From the NCBI GenBank assembly GCA_934045075.1, contig OW203726.1, positions 21,639,488 through 21,703,487 on the forward strand: DNA of 64,000 nucleotides. Direction: 5' to 3'. Numbering within the stretch: position 1 is the stretch's first letter; every line of letters starts with the position of its first letter. Source of the DNA: Yponomeuta sedellus (lineage: Eukaryota > Arthropoda > Insecta > Lepidoptera > Yponomeutidae). The notes beneath the pieces are model-generated. The model saw only the letters and a program-made list of their open reading frames with translations, did not search any database and was not told the origin of the DNA. Shown piece by piece: positions 10,894 to 22,739 of this stretch. The translations under genes were made by a program, and so were the position numbers.

Positions 10894-11502
10894 GCTTATA
10901 AAATGTTAAACAATTTATATTCTATGATTTTTTTTGCGAACCTTGAATATCTGTGTTCATCAATTATAATAACTATGTACCTACCTACCTACTAAAGTGA
11001 GTAACATGTATCTTGTGAAATTGGATCAATAAATCTTAACATATCACATAAATCACATCTCATCTTATATGTTTTCGAACTCCTAACTATTTTCGAGTTA
11101 ATAATTCGGAAAGTAAACGTTTTTCACCTAACATGCCTTCATAATTATAAATAAAAAAGGTGATTTTCAGACGTCAATATCCCCGGCCAGTGGCAAGAGC
11201 TCCAATGGCTGAAACTTTTGACTTAAAAGTAAATCTTTGCATACAAAGTGAAGACGTAAACCTGGCTTCATTATTTTCAATAACAATAAAAAGTCTGAAC
11301 GTAATTTCGGTCGTATTTTTGTAATCATTACTGTGGGAAAGTTTTGGACTTCATCGTAAAGTATCAGGTAGCTTATTCCACTTCGTCTACTCTCGGCGTT
11401 TTGGGATATAAGCTGGCCTATACACATATGGTCTAATACTCAATACCCAATACTTTATTGCATTCCACAAGTTTTAAGGTTGTTACATTACTACTTACTA
11501 CC

Positions 11503-11765
11503 GCTAGTGGCATTTTCCGAGCGCTTCCGTGCTTCGCAAGGCACGTTAAGCCGTTGGTGCCGGCTGTCATATAATGGCAGTCGTTAAGCCATGTCAGAGG
11601 CCTTATGGGCGGCTTGATAACTTCTGACAGTAAGGCCCGCCACTGTCTCACAATCCTCCACCAAACCGGACTTGGCCCCCGTGGTGGAGTATGGCCTAAC
11701 CTTCCTGCGATGCAGGAAGAGACCCGTGCCCCAGCAGTGGGGACATACAAGGGTTGATAACGATT
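11503..11765 (+). repeat. 5S-derived SINE family 2, body
   Basis: A well-preserved body from CCGCTAGTGGCATTTTCCGA through GGCTTGATAACTTCTGACAG to the tail GTTGATAACGATT. It lacks the 5S-like head. Confidence 0.75.
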
Positions 11766-12036
11766 GTACTTCAGTTGCGTTATGGTCCATTTTACAATAT
11801 GAGTTTACAAATTGTCCTTCTGCTGACCGTACTGTATGCTCTTGTAAGCTTACCCCAGTTTCAAACCTTTCAGGTTTTTAAGGCTTAGAATATTCAATGT
11901 TCGACAGGCTTTCACGTAAAGTTTCTTTCTTTAATACGCTAGTAGGCAGCAAAGTTAAAAGCATATTAAACCTTATCATGAATGCAATCTTCTCGCCTAT
12001 GTTATGGGCGAATTTGCCACTAAAGTGATCGACACC

Positions 12037-12206
12037 AACCCTTGTAAATCCCCACTGCTGGGGCACGGGTCTCTTCCTGGAAGGAAGGTTAAGCCATACT
12101 CCACCACGGCGGCCAAGTCAGGGTTGGTGGAGGATTGTAAGACAGTGGCGTGTCTTACTATCAGAAGTTATCAAGCCGCCCACAAGGCGTCTGACATGGC
12201 TTAACG
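12037..12206 (-). repeat. 5S-derived SINE family 2, reverse copy
   Basis: The plus strand reads the reverse of the family: CCCCACTGCTGGGGCACGGG, CATACTCCACCACGGCGGCC and GTCTGACATGGCTTAACGAC. Tail first, no 5S head. Confidence 0.75.
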
Positions 12207-12249
12207 ACATGACAGCATGAAAGTGATACAAATGTCTATTTAACAATTT

Positions 12250-14240
12250 CTTCTTCTACTTCTTCGGCCCTTTAGCTCCTAGGGGAGCATAAGGTCTCAA
12301 CCACAGAATTCCATTTCTGACGATGGTTCGCGGCTTCTAATTCAGGCTAGCTAGTGCCGATCGACTTGTCCTCTTGGTCTATTGATCTTTACCAGGTGGT
12401 CCTTGGCCGCCCCCTCTTTCGGTTGCCCAAGGGGGTGTACGTAAATGCTTGTCTGGTCAGGCATCTCTTATCGTGGCGTAGTGTATTAGGAGTGTACTAC
12501 CGCGCATTAGCTGTTTTAAGCACAGTATGAAAAAAACATCTTACGCTTGGGTTTTAAATGAACAAAAACACTTTTTAAACAATTACATTTTAGAGCAGAA
12601 GGAAACATCCTGAGAAAAACTAAATATATGAAGTGTTCACCTAAGCGCCTAAAGTTGCCAATACGCGGTGGGCGGTCGTGGTAATTAAGCCCATTCTCAC
12701 TGGCTTCCGCCCGCCGATCGATATGACGTACATAGGCTGCATAAAGAAATATAGCAGGGAACAGCTCCTAAAAGGCCCACTGAAAAATCCCACATTTACC
12801 CGGCAAGGCAGTACATCATTGGAATTAAACTGAAATTAAAAAGGCGAACCCTAATTAGGTAAAAATGCCCCAATAAAGATGGTAGATAATTCGACATGAA
12901 TGGTTTTTGTAAACGCGAGGCATCATTAGTGAACGAGGCTCTTTTATCTGAACGTGTAGAGCTGGTTTGTAGAAAATTGAGCTTTTAATATGTGTGCGTG
13001 GGATCTGTGATGTTTAGCAACTTGTTACGTACATTAAACATAGATAAATTCTTTTAATTCCTACGAACGCTTGGTAACTTTTAAATTTAACAACTGCGTT
13101 ACTTCTTTTTGGGGTTCCGTACGGAACGGAACCCTATTATTAAGTCTACGGTGTTTGGCCGTCCACATAAAATGACGGACGGACGGAAAAGTAAGACACT
13201 CTTATGATGTGTAATAAATCATTAATTTTCCGTCACGTTTTCCCGGAATAGGAACAATGGTAACTACCCCATACTCTCTCTCTCTCTCTGAGAGAAAGAA
13301 TGTGCCTTGTAGTGGGACGTAGACAGGCTACATAAAAAAGGGCAAGCGTCAAAATGCGTTTTAGCCATTGCCAACATCGCCTCTAGAAAACAAAAAGCTA
13401 AAAAATAACAATGCAATATTTTACAAAAAGAGACTTAATAATTCGGTAGAAAAATAGTAAATTCATCAGAAAGTCTTGTTGAATTGTTGCATTTATTGAG
13501 CATTTTATAAACATCCATGTTCGTGTAAAGTCAACAGCACATCAACCTTTAAGCGTATGCACTCTACTCAATAACGTTACGAGCAAATTTGCAATAAAAA
13601 TGTAAAGGTTGACCCACTGTCAATGTCATATATTGTAGTGCATTTAAGATTACACTTATTTAATTTTTTGTATGGAATATTTAAGTAACATTGATTACAT
13701 TAAGTAACAGAGAGCTTCCGTTTAGCTGTAAATTCTTATTGTATATATAAATAAATAAAATATACTGTCGTCTGTACGACTGCATGTACTAGAAAAGAGT
13801 ATTTTATTTTTGTCTCTTAGACATATCTTAGACCGCATCCAGTCTTTCAATTTTTCTTTCGAACCTACTAATTAAACTCCAGTTACTTAACGACCAAACC
13901 GTTAGGTCTATCAGATTGATGTAAAGGCTGATGCGTTGTCATCATGCGATTGCATTCTTATTTTAAAAAAAAGAGGGTCAATACCGCTGCTGCACAGAAG
14001 CGTCGCTGTAAAAATGTGCGGGTATTAATATCCGTCGTATAATAAAGTTAATTACTTAATTTCGGCTTAGAGCCATTGTTAAGCCGTGGGCCAATGTATA
14101 ACCACTGAACTATGCCAATAAACCACTTCAGTGGTTATATAATACACGAGGGAGGGCGTAGAGGTTTTAGTGTTTGTTTTACTCCAAGTTACTGGGTCAG
14201 GCGGTATCTGAAAATATATTGTCATAAATATGTATATGTG
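12250..14240. other. gene-poor stretch with old repeat fragments
   Basis: No supportable gene. A fragment at 13106-13195 (GGGGTTCCGTACGG..AACCCTATTATTAAG) is a dispersed lepidopteran repeat, with a relative at 18232-18345. A short (TC)n tract is at 13275-13291. Positions 12660-12840 are less AT-rich, but no frame or splice sites stand out. Confidence 0.5.
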
Positions 14241-14243
14241 ATA

Positions 14244-14546
14244 TCCTACTAATATTATAGGTAAACGTGAAAGTTTGTAAGTATGTAGGGATGGATGTTT
14301 TACTCTTTCACGTAAAAACTACTAAATGAATTTTAATGAAACTTTACAATAATATAGTTTATACATCAAAATAACACATAGGCTACTATTTATAAAGATA
14401 ATGTGTGAAAGTTTTCAAAGGCGACCCAAACTACATTATTTATGTGATAATTTTAATGTCATGATGTTAGTTCTTTTCTACGCCACGCTAATATTAGCTA
14501 CTCGAAATACTAATCCTGCGCAGAGGAAGTCGCGGGCACCAGCTAG
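14244..14546 (+). mobile_element. non-autonomous Helitron, 303 bp, both ends intact
   Basis: Starts TCCTACTAATATTATAGGTA and ends GCGGGCACCAGCTAG. The base before is A and the base after is T, as expected for Helitron insertion between A and T with no target duplication. The GTGAAAGTTTGTAAGTATG block near the start is typical of lepidopteran Helitrons. It has no Rep/helicase coding, so it needs a helper element. Confidence 0.88.
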
Positions 14547-14699
14547 TGTAATATATATAGTAGTATATATATATATATATACTACGTTTAATATACTACG
14601 TTTGCCGAGCCGCAATATAGGTACTTTATCTTGTCACTTTATCTGTCTCTTTTTTTTTATTTTATTTTAATTATTTCAGACGTAAACACCCATAAATTG

Positions 14700-15860
14700 T
14701 TAGTATAATTTAACCTATGTTAGTACAAAAACAAAAAAAAAATATTTCCACTATGTGCACTAAAGTTGCACAGTCTGCTCAGTCTGCACAATTGCACAGT
14801 TTTTGCACGTCTCCCTCAATTTTATCCTTTCTTCTAAGGCACACATAGTTATCTAATATTCAATTGTTTTGCCGAATATCCACACCTGTCACACAACGCA
14901 GCCTTATTTAGTTCTAACAATAGCACATTTTCTTGATGACAGGAAGGCGGTATCATTTGCAAATCAATGATATCCGCTCCCGCCGTATAAATCCGTATAA
15001 TGAAGGGCGTTCGACATTGACTTGTTTGACTGACCTTCATATTATGCTGAGGACTCTTAGAAGATATTGTAGATCGTAAGTAATTCAGACTCTCTAAGTA
15101 AGGTTTATGTTAAGTAAAAGCTCGAGTAATTATGCAGGACTAGGTGTGCCCGCGACTTTCTTCGGTTTCGGGAATGGGATGAAAAGTTACGCTAAAAAGG
15201 TTTTTACGGGGCCACGAGTATGACCTATAAATAATTGATCTAAAAATAGTTATTGTTTATTTATTTATTGACATTTTTATTGCACATAAACTATACAGTT
15301 TTCAATCGCAATGCAGCGGACTTAATGCTACGTTTTTTACCAGTCAACCATAGGAGGAGCCGAAAATAAGTGGTGGGCTTACGGTACTGCGAGTTTTTTT
15401 TAATAAATTTACAAATTCAACAAAACAATAGAATATAAATATATATTTATACATGTACCAAGCTGATGTTATCACAGATATTAAGATTTTGATGTTTACA
15501 ACACGTGATTTTTATCCCTTAAACAGCAAAACTTTCTTAACTAGCTAGAGGTTATGGGCCCGATCGAAGTATGAACGTCAGTGTGTGTCCAATTATATAC
15601 ATAAGCATTAGTGAGTCAGCACCCCCACGAAAATGCTATGTAAACTTTTTACACATAACGCTTCAATTGACTACTCCTTTGACTACATAACATTGTGACA
15701 TTATTGTAAAATTTTATAAAAAAATAACATTGGATCAGTTCATCGTCTTTTCTGTCAACTCCAACAATGTATCATAACCAAAATGTTTTGCCGGCAGTCA
15801 AATAATCAGATTCAATGTTAAAAAGCATAAAATGCCCAGATGAAAAAGTTCGTTTCCTAG
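14700..15860. other. gene-poor AT-rich stretch
   Basis: No gene, RNA or repeat boundary I can support. Only simple AT-rich DNA with scattered stop codons in all frames. Confidence 0.5.
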
Positions 15861-15861
15861 T

Positions 15862-15931
15862 TTGACCCGGCCGGGCGGGAATCAAACCCGAGACCTTTGG
15901 TTTTACAGTCAGCGTGCCAAACAGCTGACAA
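15862..15931 (-). repeat. tRNA-like (SINE-type) fragment next to the acidic array
   Basis: The minus strand reads GCTGTTTGGCACGCTGACTG then GGTCTCGGGTTTGATTCCCG, an A-box/B-box pair as in tRNA-derived SINEs. It abuts the acidic repeat array and may mark where upstream coding sequence was lost. Confidence 0.5.
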
Positions 15932-17444
15932 TTATGAGGACGATGAAGTGTCAAGCTCAAAGCTAGAGAATTCGGATGTGGATGATGATGAGGAAGAGGA
16001 AGTGTCAAGCCCAAAGTTAGAGGATGCAGATGTAGATGATGATGAGGAAGAGGAAGCAAAAGAGGAAGTGTCAAGCACAAAGAGGATGCAGATGTGCATG
16101 ATGATGAGGAAGAGGAAGCGAAAGAGGAAGTGTCAAGCACAAAGTAAGAGGATGCAGATGTGCATGATGATGAGGAAGAGGAAGCGAAAGAGGAAGTGTC
16201 AAGCACAAAGTTAGAGGATGCAGATGTGGATGATGACGAAAAAGAGGAAGCGAAAGAGGAAGTGTCAAGCACAAAGTTAGAGGATGCAGATGTGGATGAT
16301 GACGAAGAAGAGGAAGCGAAAGACGAAGTGTCAAGCATAAAGTTAAATTCTGAAGAGGAAGCGAAAGAGGGAGTGTCAAGCGCAAAATTAGAGGATGCGG
16401 ATGTGGATGATGATGATGAAGAAGAAACGAAAGAGGAAGTGTCAAGCGCAAAGTTAAATGCTGAAGAGGAAGCGAAAGAGGAAGTTTCAAGCACAAAGTT
16501 AGAGGATGCAGATGTGGATGATGACGAAGAAGAGGAAGCGAAGGACGAAGTGTCAAGTACAAAGTTAGAGGATGCAGATGTGGATGATGACGAAGAAGAG
16601 GAAGCGAAAGAGGAAGTTTCAAGCACAAAGTTAAATGCTGAAGAGGAAGCGAAAGAGGGAGTGTCAAGCGCAAAATTAGAGGATGCGGATGTGGATGATG
16701 ATGATGAAGAAGAAACGAAAGAGGAAGTGTCAAGCGCAAAGTTGAATGCTGAAGAGGAAGCGAAAGAGGAAGTTTCAAGCACAAAGTTAGAGGATGCAGA
16801 TGTGGATGATGACGAAGAAGAGGAAGCGAAAGACGAAGTGTCAAGCACAAAGTTAGAGGATGCAGATGTGGATGATGACAAAGAAGAGGAAGCGAAAGAC
16901 GAAGTGTCAAGCACAAAGTTAGAGGATGCAGATGTGGATGATGACGAAGAAGAGGAAGCGAAAGACGAAGTGTCAAGCACAAAGTTAGAGGATGGAAATG
17001 TGGATGATGACGAAGAAGAGGAAGCGAAAGAGGAAGTGTCAAGCACAAAGTTAAATGCTGAGAGGAAGCGAAAGAGGGAGTGTCAAGCGCAAAATTAGAG
17101 GATGCGGATGTGGATGATGAAGAAGAAACGAAAGAGGAAGTGTCAAGCGCAAAGTTAAATGCTGAAGAGGAAGCGAAAGAGGAAGTTTCAAGCACAAAGT
17201 TGCAGGATGCAAATGTGGATGATGACGAAGAAGAGGAAGCGAAAGAGGAATTGTCAAGCACAAAGTTAAATGCTGAAGAGGAAGCGAAAGAGGGAGTGTC
17301 AAGCGCAAAATTAGAGGATGCGGATGTGGATGATGATGAGGATGAAGAAACGAAAGACGAAGTGTCAAGCGCAAAGTTAAAGGATGCGAATGTGCATGAT
17401 GATCAGGAAGAGCAAGCGGAAGAAGAAGCGTCAATCACAAAATT
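15932..17444 (+). pseudogene. acidic 22-residue repeat array, decayed coding minisatellite
   Basis: About 1.5 kb of tandem units, mostly 66 bp, read on the plus strand as VSSTKLEDADVDDDEEEE plus AK(D/E)E. Some units are shorter and contain KLNAEEEAKE instead. Asp, Glu, Ser and Lys dominate, as in a disordered acidic protein segment. Three breaks argue against present function: a 4-base loss near 16082 that shifts frame, TTA changed to TAA in the next unit (about 16145), and a 1-base loss near 17061. Between breaks the frame stays open for hundreds of bases. Upstream exons are not visible, so the parent protein is unknown. Long Ser-rich frames on the other strand are shadows of the repeat. Confidence 0.65.
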
Positions 17445-17784
17445 CTTTATGGTACCTATTTGTTTGAATGTTATTGTGTCCTGTGATTATAAATGTGCCA
17501 GTTGATTTTGTTTGTAACGTCCCGTGTTCAGTCCTGTATGTGAGTAATTACGTTACTAAATGTATACTACCTTACCAAAGTATACATACTTTTACCTTTA
17601 TATAAGTACTTGCGACAGACGAAACATGTTTGTTCTTTGATTTTATGTTAAAAGTTTTAAAAGGCACTAGTTTTTCGCCTGAAAACGAAAAATAAGATAA
17701 GATACCTCTTCCTAGAATTAAGTAACGCTGGGTTGTAGTGATTAATTAATTATGTCAGTAAAGCAGTTATAGTTAATCAATCAA
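17445..17784 (+). mobile_element. 340-bp retroposon inserted in the acidic array, 14-bp target duplication
   Basis: The array sequence TCAATCACAAAATT occurs at 17431-17444 and again at 17785-17798. The DNA between is unrelated to the array and ends in a (TCAA)n-type tail. Target duplication plus short-repeat tail indicates target-primed reverse transcription. The inserted sequence has no recognisable coding region or tRNA-like head, so it may be a truncated LINE end or a processed RNA. Confidence 0.7.
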
Positions 17785-17798
17785 TCAATCACAAAATT

Positions 17799-17886
17799 AA
17801 GCCATGCAGATGTGGATGATGATTAGGAAGACGAAACGAAAGAGAACATGTCAAGCACAAAGATAGATGTTAAGGACGAGGAGTAA
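17799..17886 (+). pseudogene. 3' remainder of the acidic repeat frame
   Basis: Continues the array after the retroposon: GCAGATGTGGATGATGATTA has an in-frame TAG, then MSSTKIDVKDEE and a stop at 17884-17886. This looks like the original C-terminus of the acidic protein, now disabled. Confidence 0.55.
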
Positions 17887-18524
17887 AATCAGCTACGGAA
17901 TATTCCATTCGCCGACGTAAATAATGAAAATTGCAGTTCTATGAAATCGGAATCTCGTTATCTAATATCGACCGAAAACACCATTACCTTTATAGGGCAT
18001 TTATCATCACGATAGACAGTTTCGGTATTAGGAATATCAGAGGAAAGCTCTGTGGCCTTATTATGCGTACCAAATCCAGAGCGATTCCAATCGTTTGTCA
18101 AATTAGCACGGATTTTGACTGTGAGACTAGTCAGTTCAGGTACGCGTTATAAAGGGGCTGATATTTGGTATTTTTCAATGTTCCGTATAAAAATTAAATT
18201 TTAGTCAGTTTATTAGTGTTTCAAGATTAAGACCTTTTTTTGGGTACCGTATTTAACCAAAAATCTTTATATTATCACCATGTCTGTCCTTCTGTTTTTT
18301 CCTTTGTGCTTCTGTCCGTCTGTCGGCTATTTAACTCAGAAACGATAAGTACTAGAAAGTAAAATTTGCTATTCATATATAGGTATATAACATTTACGCC
18401 AACCAAATTTCAAAGAATTGTTTTAGGTTTGCCTCTCCTACACTTAGATGTAGGTTTTCTCGTCCATTGTAGGCTTTCGTCAAATCAGTCGCTTAAAAAT
18501 ATTGTGGGGACGATTCAGGGATCA

Positions 18525-18745
18525 GTTTCGTGCTTTGCAAGGCACGTTAAGCAGTTGGTGCCGGCTGCTTAACGTGCCTTGTCAAAGGCCTTAGGGCGGC
18601 TTGAAAACTTCTGACAGTAAGACCAGCCACTAGTCTTGCAAGCCTCCACCAATCCAGACTTGGCCCCCGTGGTGGAGTATGGCCTATGCTTTCCTTAGGG
18701 AAGAGACCCGTGCCTCTCGGTGGGGACATAATGGGTTGATGATGA
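18525..18745 (+). repeat. 5S-derived SINE family 2, variant body with GATGAT tail
   Basis: A diverged subfamily: GTGCTTTGCAAGGCACGTTA, GGAAGAGACCCGTGCCTCTC and GGTGGGGACATAATGGGTTG, then (GAT)n. It shares the CTCGGTGGGGACATAATGGG end with 31278-31475 and 44354-44420. Confidence 0.7.
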
Positions 18746-19383
18746 TGATAATGATGGAAACGTACTTGTTTTCACCCAGATGGAATTTTGTTTTTCCTCG
18801 CACAAACTTCTGTAAGTTCTGTCTATACCGCATTCACTTTACAGGGGTTAAAATTCGGAAAATAATTGCTAATTACTTGGCAAAACTTTAGAAGGAACCT
18901 ACACGTTTCTTGGGTTATAATTACAAATATTTGGTCTTGAGTGGATCATATCACGCTTTTAATTTAGCTAAGAGGAAAGATTGTTTTATGAAGTACACGG
19001 CTTCTGTGATTTGCTGTTCCTCGGTCGCAATTAGCTTAATTGCCACGTACCTTATCAAAATATCGAAGAGAACCCACAATGTTGTCTATAAGTTGTCGCC
19101 TGTTTTTGTTTCTACGACCTTGTTACTTAGTGGTAATTGCTATTATTCCGTATCGAAAATCAATAGTGGAAGATGCCTTATTACAATAAGTAATAAGCTT
19201 GCAGCTCCCTGATAGCTTCTGACCTAAATGTTCGTGATGTAAAGTGGATCTTTTATCCTATATTTTTTATGTCCTGTATTCTTTTCAAATCAGCCTTTTT
19301 AGGGTTCTCTACTAGAACGATGTCCACGGTGATCAATTATAATAATTAACAAACAACACAACTTTTTCTGAGCAAAAGTAATC

Positions 19384-19592
19384 ACATAACACTAATGTTG
19401 CAAAGGCGAAAGTTTGTGAGTGTGTATGTTTGTTACTTCTTCACGTGTAAACGGCCAGAGCAATTTTAATAAAATTTGGTATGGAGTTAGCTGATACCCT
19501 TGATTAAAACATTGGTTACGTTTTACTGCGGGAAGATATCTAATACCATGGGAAAATCGACTAGCGCGGATAACACCGCGGGGCACAGCTAG
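19384..19592 (+). mobile_element. Helitron-like element, 5' end eroded
   Basis: GGCGAAAGTTTGTGAGTGTG near the start resembles the Helitron at 14244, and the 3' end is CGGGGCACAGCTAG followed by T. The exact TC start is lost. Confidence 0.6.
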
Positions 19593-19644
19593 TATATTAT
19601 AAACATGGAAATATTTTCAGATACAGGCCGTTTTTGCAAATCAA

Positions 19645-19700
19645 GGAGGGTCGAGTGAGAATCGAACCCACGACCTCTGATTTGGTTGGCAAGGGTGTAA
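19645..19700 (-). repeat. tRNA-like SINE fragment
   Basis: The plus strand GAGAATCGAACCCACGACCT is the reverse of a B box/T-arm. The rest of the tRNA fold is not intact. Confidence 0.4.
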
Positions 19701-20194
19701 ACGGCTGGAGCAAGGCTTTATCTAGTTGAAGTTTTAACAAAATATGTGTCCCTATTGAGCACAATCTAAAACCTAGGCCTAAAAAATTATAAAACCGGCA
19801 AAATTAATTAAGATAAGATAAGAATATTTTTTATTGTACACCAGGAAAAAAATATCAATAATAAATAAATGTAGGTTACCCTTTCGTAATTTCTCAATGG
19901 TTTGTCTTTTACTCTACCGTCAATACGGTTATACGCACACATTCCTTAATGGTAATAAATACAATTAGTTATTATAATAGGGGGTTATGGGGCTATAGAA
20001 AAAAAAAATAAAAAAAATAACTTACACAGCAACAGTGAGTCAGATTGGCGCTGGGGATCCGAAAAGAACTAAAGTAATCCCATTTTTCGTGTAGATAAAA
20101 TAAAAAATTAAAACGGACTTCTGTACACTGTAAGGAACTAAAAACGCAGAAAAAAATTAAACGAGTATGACCTATAAATTTACAATTCGTATAT

Positions 20195-20400
20195 CTAGGT
20201 ATTGTAGAAGGATATCTTAAAGTCGGTGCCCAAAATGTATGCGCTGGTCTGGAACGTGGCACCGACTCCAAGATATACTTCTTATTTGCTGCAGTCCATT
20301 GAAGAGTTCTGTTCTCCATCTCTGAAAGTTTTCATCCGATCTTCACCAAATTAAAATGTCGTCGAATTAATAACCTCCTCCTTTTTTTGAAGTCGGTTAA
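20195..20400 (-). repeat. dispersed repeat ending TAACCGACTTCAAAAAAAGG
   Basis: The right end, CCTCCTCCTTTTTTTGAAGTCGG, is the reverse of the start of the repeat at 51088. Both carry CATCCGATCTTCACC or its counterpart internally. Class not determined. Confidence 0.55.
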
Positions 20401-21950
20401 AAACAATAACTTATATGGTAATACGAAACCCTCCGTGCGCGAGTCCGTTACGCACTTGGCCACTTCTTTTCTTTTTCCGATCTCCTTTATTTTCTTGGTT
20501 TCGCGACTGAATGGAAATTAATGACGGCAACCAAACATTGCATACCTGAATTTACGTGACATCGACCCTACTTCTTTATTCAGTTTTCTGCAGCTGGCTT
20601 AAAATAAATAACCGGGAGATGGCACCTTTTTTTCTTTATTTTGTTCTTTTTTTTATTTTTTTAAACCGCGTCGGTGGTAACTCCAATATATTTTGAGGAA
20701 TCTTATTATCCGTAGAAAGTACCCCATAGCGGATGTATTAACCTTTTTAATACCAGAAATACCTAGGTTACCATATTCAATCAATCAATTACTCAGCCCT
20801 TAAACGTACACTGCTGGACCTATAGCCAGTTTCTAAAATAAAAATTTCGAAAAAAGTAAATGTTAACTGCAGTGCTGTCGCTTCGATTTTCTCAGCAAAG
20901 AGCGTGACTGAACGTTACTTAGGGAAATTCTCAATTCAGAAGCTGGCCAATGGGCCTCCCTCAAGGCAAGCCACTTACTTTTGCCCTCCGCCATCCTCAT
21001 CCAGCCACTGCCATATTAGGTTACCATATTACTTTAAATATTTTCTCGATACAAATGCTAACCTCATCTTCTCTCCACGTCATCCTTATACATTTTCGTC
21101 CCACTCACGTTATATCTCCACCACTTTCCCCGGAGATTGCTTGATGTATTCACCTATTCTTATAAAAAATCGCATCACATTAAGAGCGTAAAGTGATACG
21201 AGAATGGCGGTTTTTTGTTCACACTTCGCTTGTGAGGGGTTTGTGCCTATAGGTTATTTGTCGTTATTGGCGCCTTTCGTTTTTTGTCTTCCCCTATGTG
21301 TGTGAAGCACTCAGACGTGGAGGCCCTCTCGACAAAACAATTGCAGTTATTCCTTAAACTCCTTTTATACAAATATGTGACACGGCACGCAATGATGTTA
21401 GAGTTTTGTATCTTCAAGCTGTCTTTGAAGTGTATAGAAGAGTGCTTTTTGATTTATTTTAAACGAGAATTGCGTTAGTCTTTGTCTTTTTTTTCGTTTC
21501 CAAAAACAGTAACTTCCACACAGTATACTTTTCCTGATCCCAAACTAGGGTATCCTGAGCTATGGTAACCTGGCAAGAACATCACAAACATAAGTGGTCT
21601 AAGAAAATGATAGTTTGAACAGTCCGATTAGTTGATCGGACCAACTGGAAAGAAAAGTTCATGTGTCGTCGTCCAAAGGCAGTCGGACCACGTGGCCAGA
21701 GTGAGAAATCCACCCAGACTGAAGCCATTGATACAGGCCATTTTTGTCTTTGATATCTTTTCATTTTCTTGTTCCTTATAGGATTACTTCCTGCCTGCCT
21801 GCGCACTCTCCTCCCAGTCGCCTGCCTGGAGCTTACCAGTTTCTAGGCCAATAAAGGATAGAGTCAAGCGACAACTTATTGTATCGGGGGCCAAGACCCA
21901 CTTCCGGTCGCTGAGCCAGCGGAGTAAGTTAAGAATAATTTCGTTGTTGG
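20400..21950. other. gene-poor stretch with a LINE-end remnant
   Basis: GGGCCTCCCTCAAGGCAAGC and CCATCCTCATCCAGCCACTG at 20950-21015 are the reverse of a decayed LINE 3' end, as also at 53385-53420. Otherwise nothing supportable. Confidence 0.45.
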
Positions 21951-21954
21951 TAGG

Positions 21955-22088
21955 CCTAACCTAACCCGGGATGAACAACTGCCGGCAGATACTGGATGCG
22001 TCAAGCTGAAGACAGGGCGCTATGGCGCTCATTAGGGGAGGGCTATGTCCAGCAGTGGACTAATATAGCCTGAAGTAGTAGTAGTATT
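21955..22088 (+). repeat. SINE family 3, 3' part
   Basis: CTGGATGCGTCAAGCTGAAG then GGGCTATGTCCAGCAGTGG and a (GTA)n tail. Nearly the same fragment is at 31880-31993. Confidence 0.65.
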
Positions 22089-22167
22089 AGGCATAACCTT
22101 CCTGCGATGCAGGAAGAGGCCCATCAGTAGGGACATACAAGGGACATAATAATAAATAATAATATTG

Positions 22168-22390
22168 GCCTTTTGCATCTACTTAATGAGATGATTTATA
22201 CAGCGTCCAGTGGCATTTTCACTCACACTAGATGGGTGAAAGGGCCACTCCGACGCTGTAGTGCCTGGGACATGTTTTTTATAGATGGTGTAGGCTTTCC
22301 CAGCACCTATACCATCCTGACAGCTTAGTCGGCCTAGCCCACGGGAAAGACAAGTCAATACGTGCGGTTTCCTCACGATGTTCACAAGGG
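22168..22390 (-). repeat. composite SINE family 4/5, tail part
   Basis: The reverse of the 3' half of the copy at 49829-50228: GGCCTTTTGCATCTACTTAA, TAGATGGGTGAAAGGGCC, CCTGACAGCTTAGTCGGCC. Confidence 0.7.
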
Positions 22391-22664
22391 TTGATATAGG
22401 GGTCCGGACGCTTTTTCTCTGGCAACAGTAAAACTAATGAATACTGATGAAGCGAAATAGGTTTCTCAGTATCTTGGCAAGTGTTTTTTTTGTGAAATAT
22501 GTAAAATAACAAGTGTTTCTTACAATCTAGCCGCTCTCGGAAACCTGTTCTCTGCCAACCCCGCTTAGTTACAGGCGTGAGTTTATGTAGATAGATAGAG
22601 ATAGAGAACACTTTATTGCGCAACTAGAAAATAGAATACAACCATAATCGTGTAATATATATAA

Positions 22665-22735
22665 TAGTTAGAATATTTTCGGGGCTTAATCACGTAATAA
22701 TTTATTGCTATTTTACCTCGACGTTTCGACGACGA
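22665..22735 (-). repeat. Penelope-tail-like repeat, partial
   Basis: On the minus strand, GTCGTCGAAACGTCGAGGTA then AATAGCAATAAATTA and GATTAAGCCCCGAAAATATT. This matches 35388-35460 almost base for base and carries the 3' half of the hairpin motif discussed in the findings. Confidence 0.6.
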
Positions 22736-22739
22736 TGTA

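Noticed and set aside
15772..17261. Long Ser/Thr-rich and Leu/His-rich open frames (424 and 396 codons) on the minus strand
   Set aside because: They are antisense shadows of the acidic repeat array. With a 66-bp unit free of stops in several frames, long open runs arise automatically. The plus-strand reading ends in a plausible C-terminus and has typical acidic-protein composition.
15932..17444. CRISPR-like array
   Set aside because: Units are contiguous coding-like repeats without spacers, in a eukaryotic genome. The arrays at 7947, 44664 and 47270 also lack unique spacers.
18910..19212. Plus-strand 100-codon frame with hydrophobic stretch
   Set aside because: No recognisable domain. Codon content resembles the AT-rich background, and it borders Helitron-type repeats.
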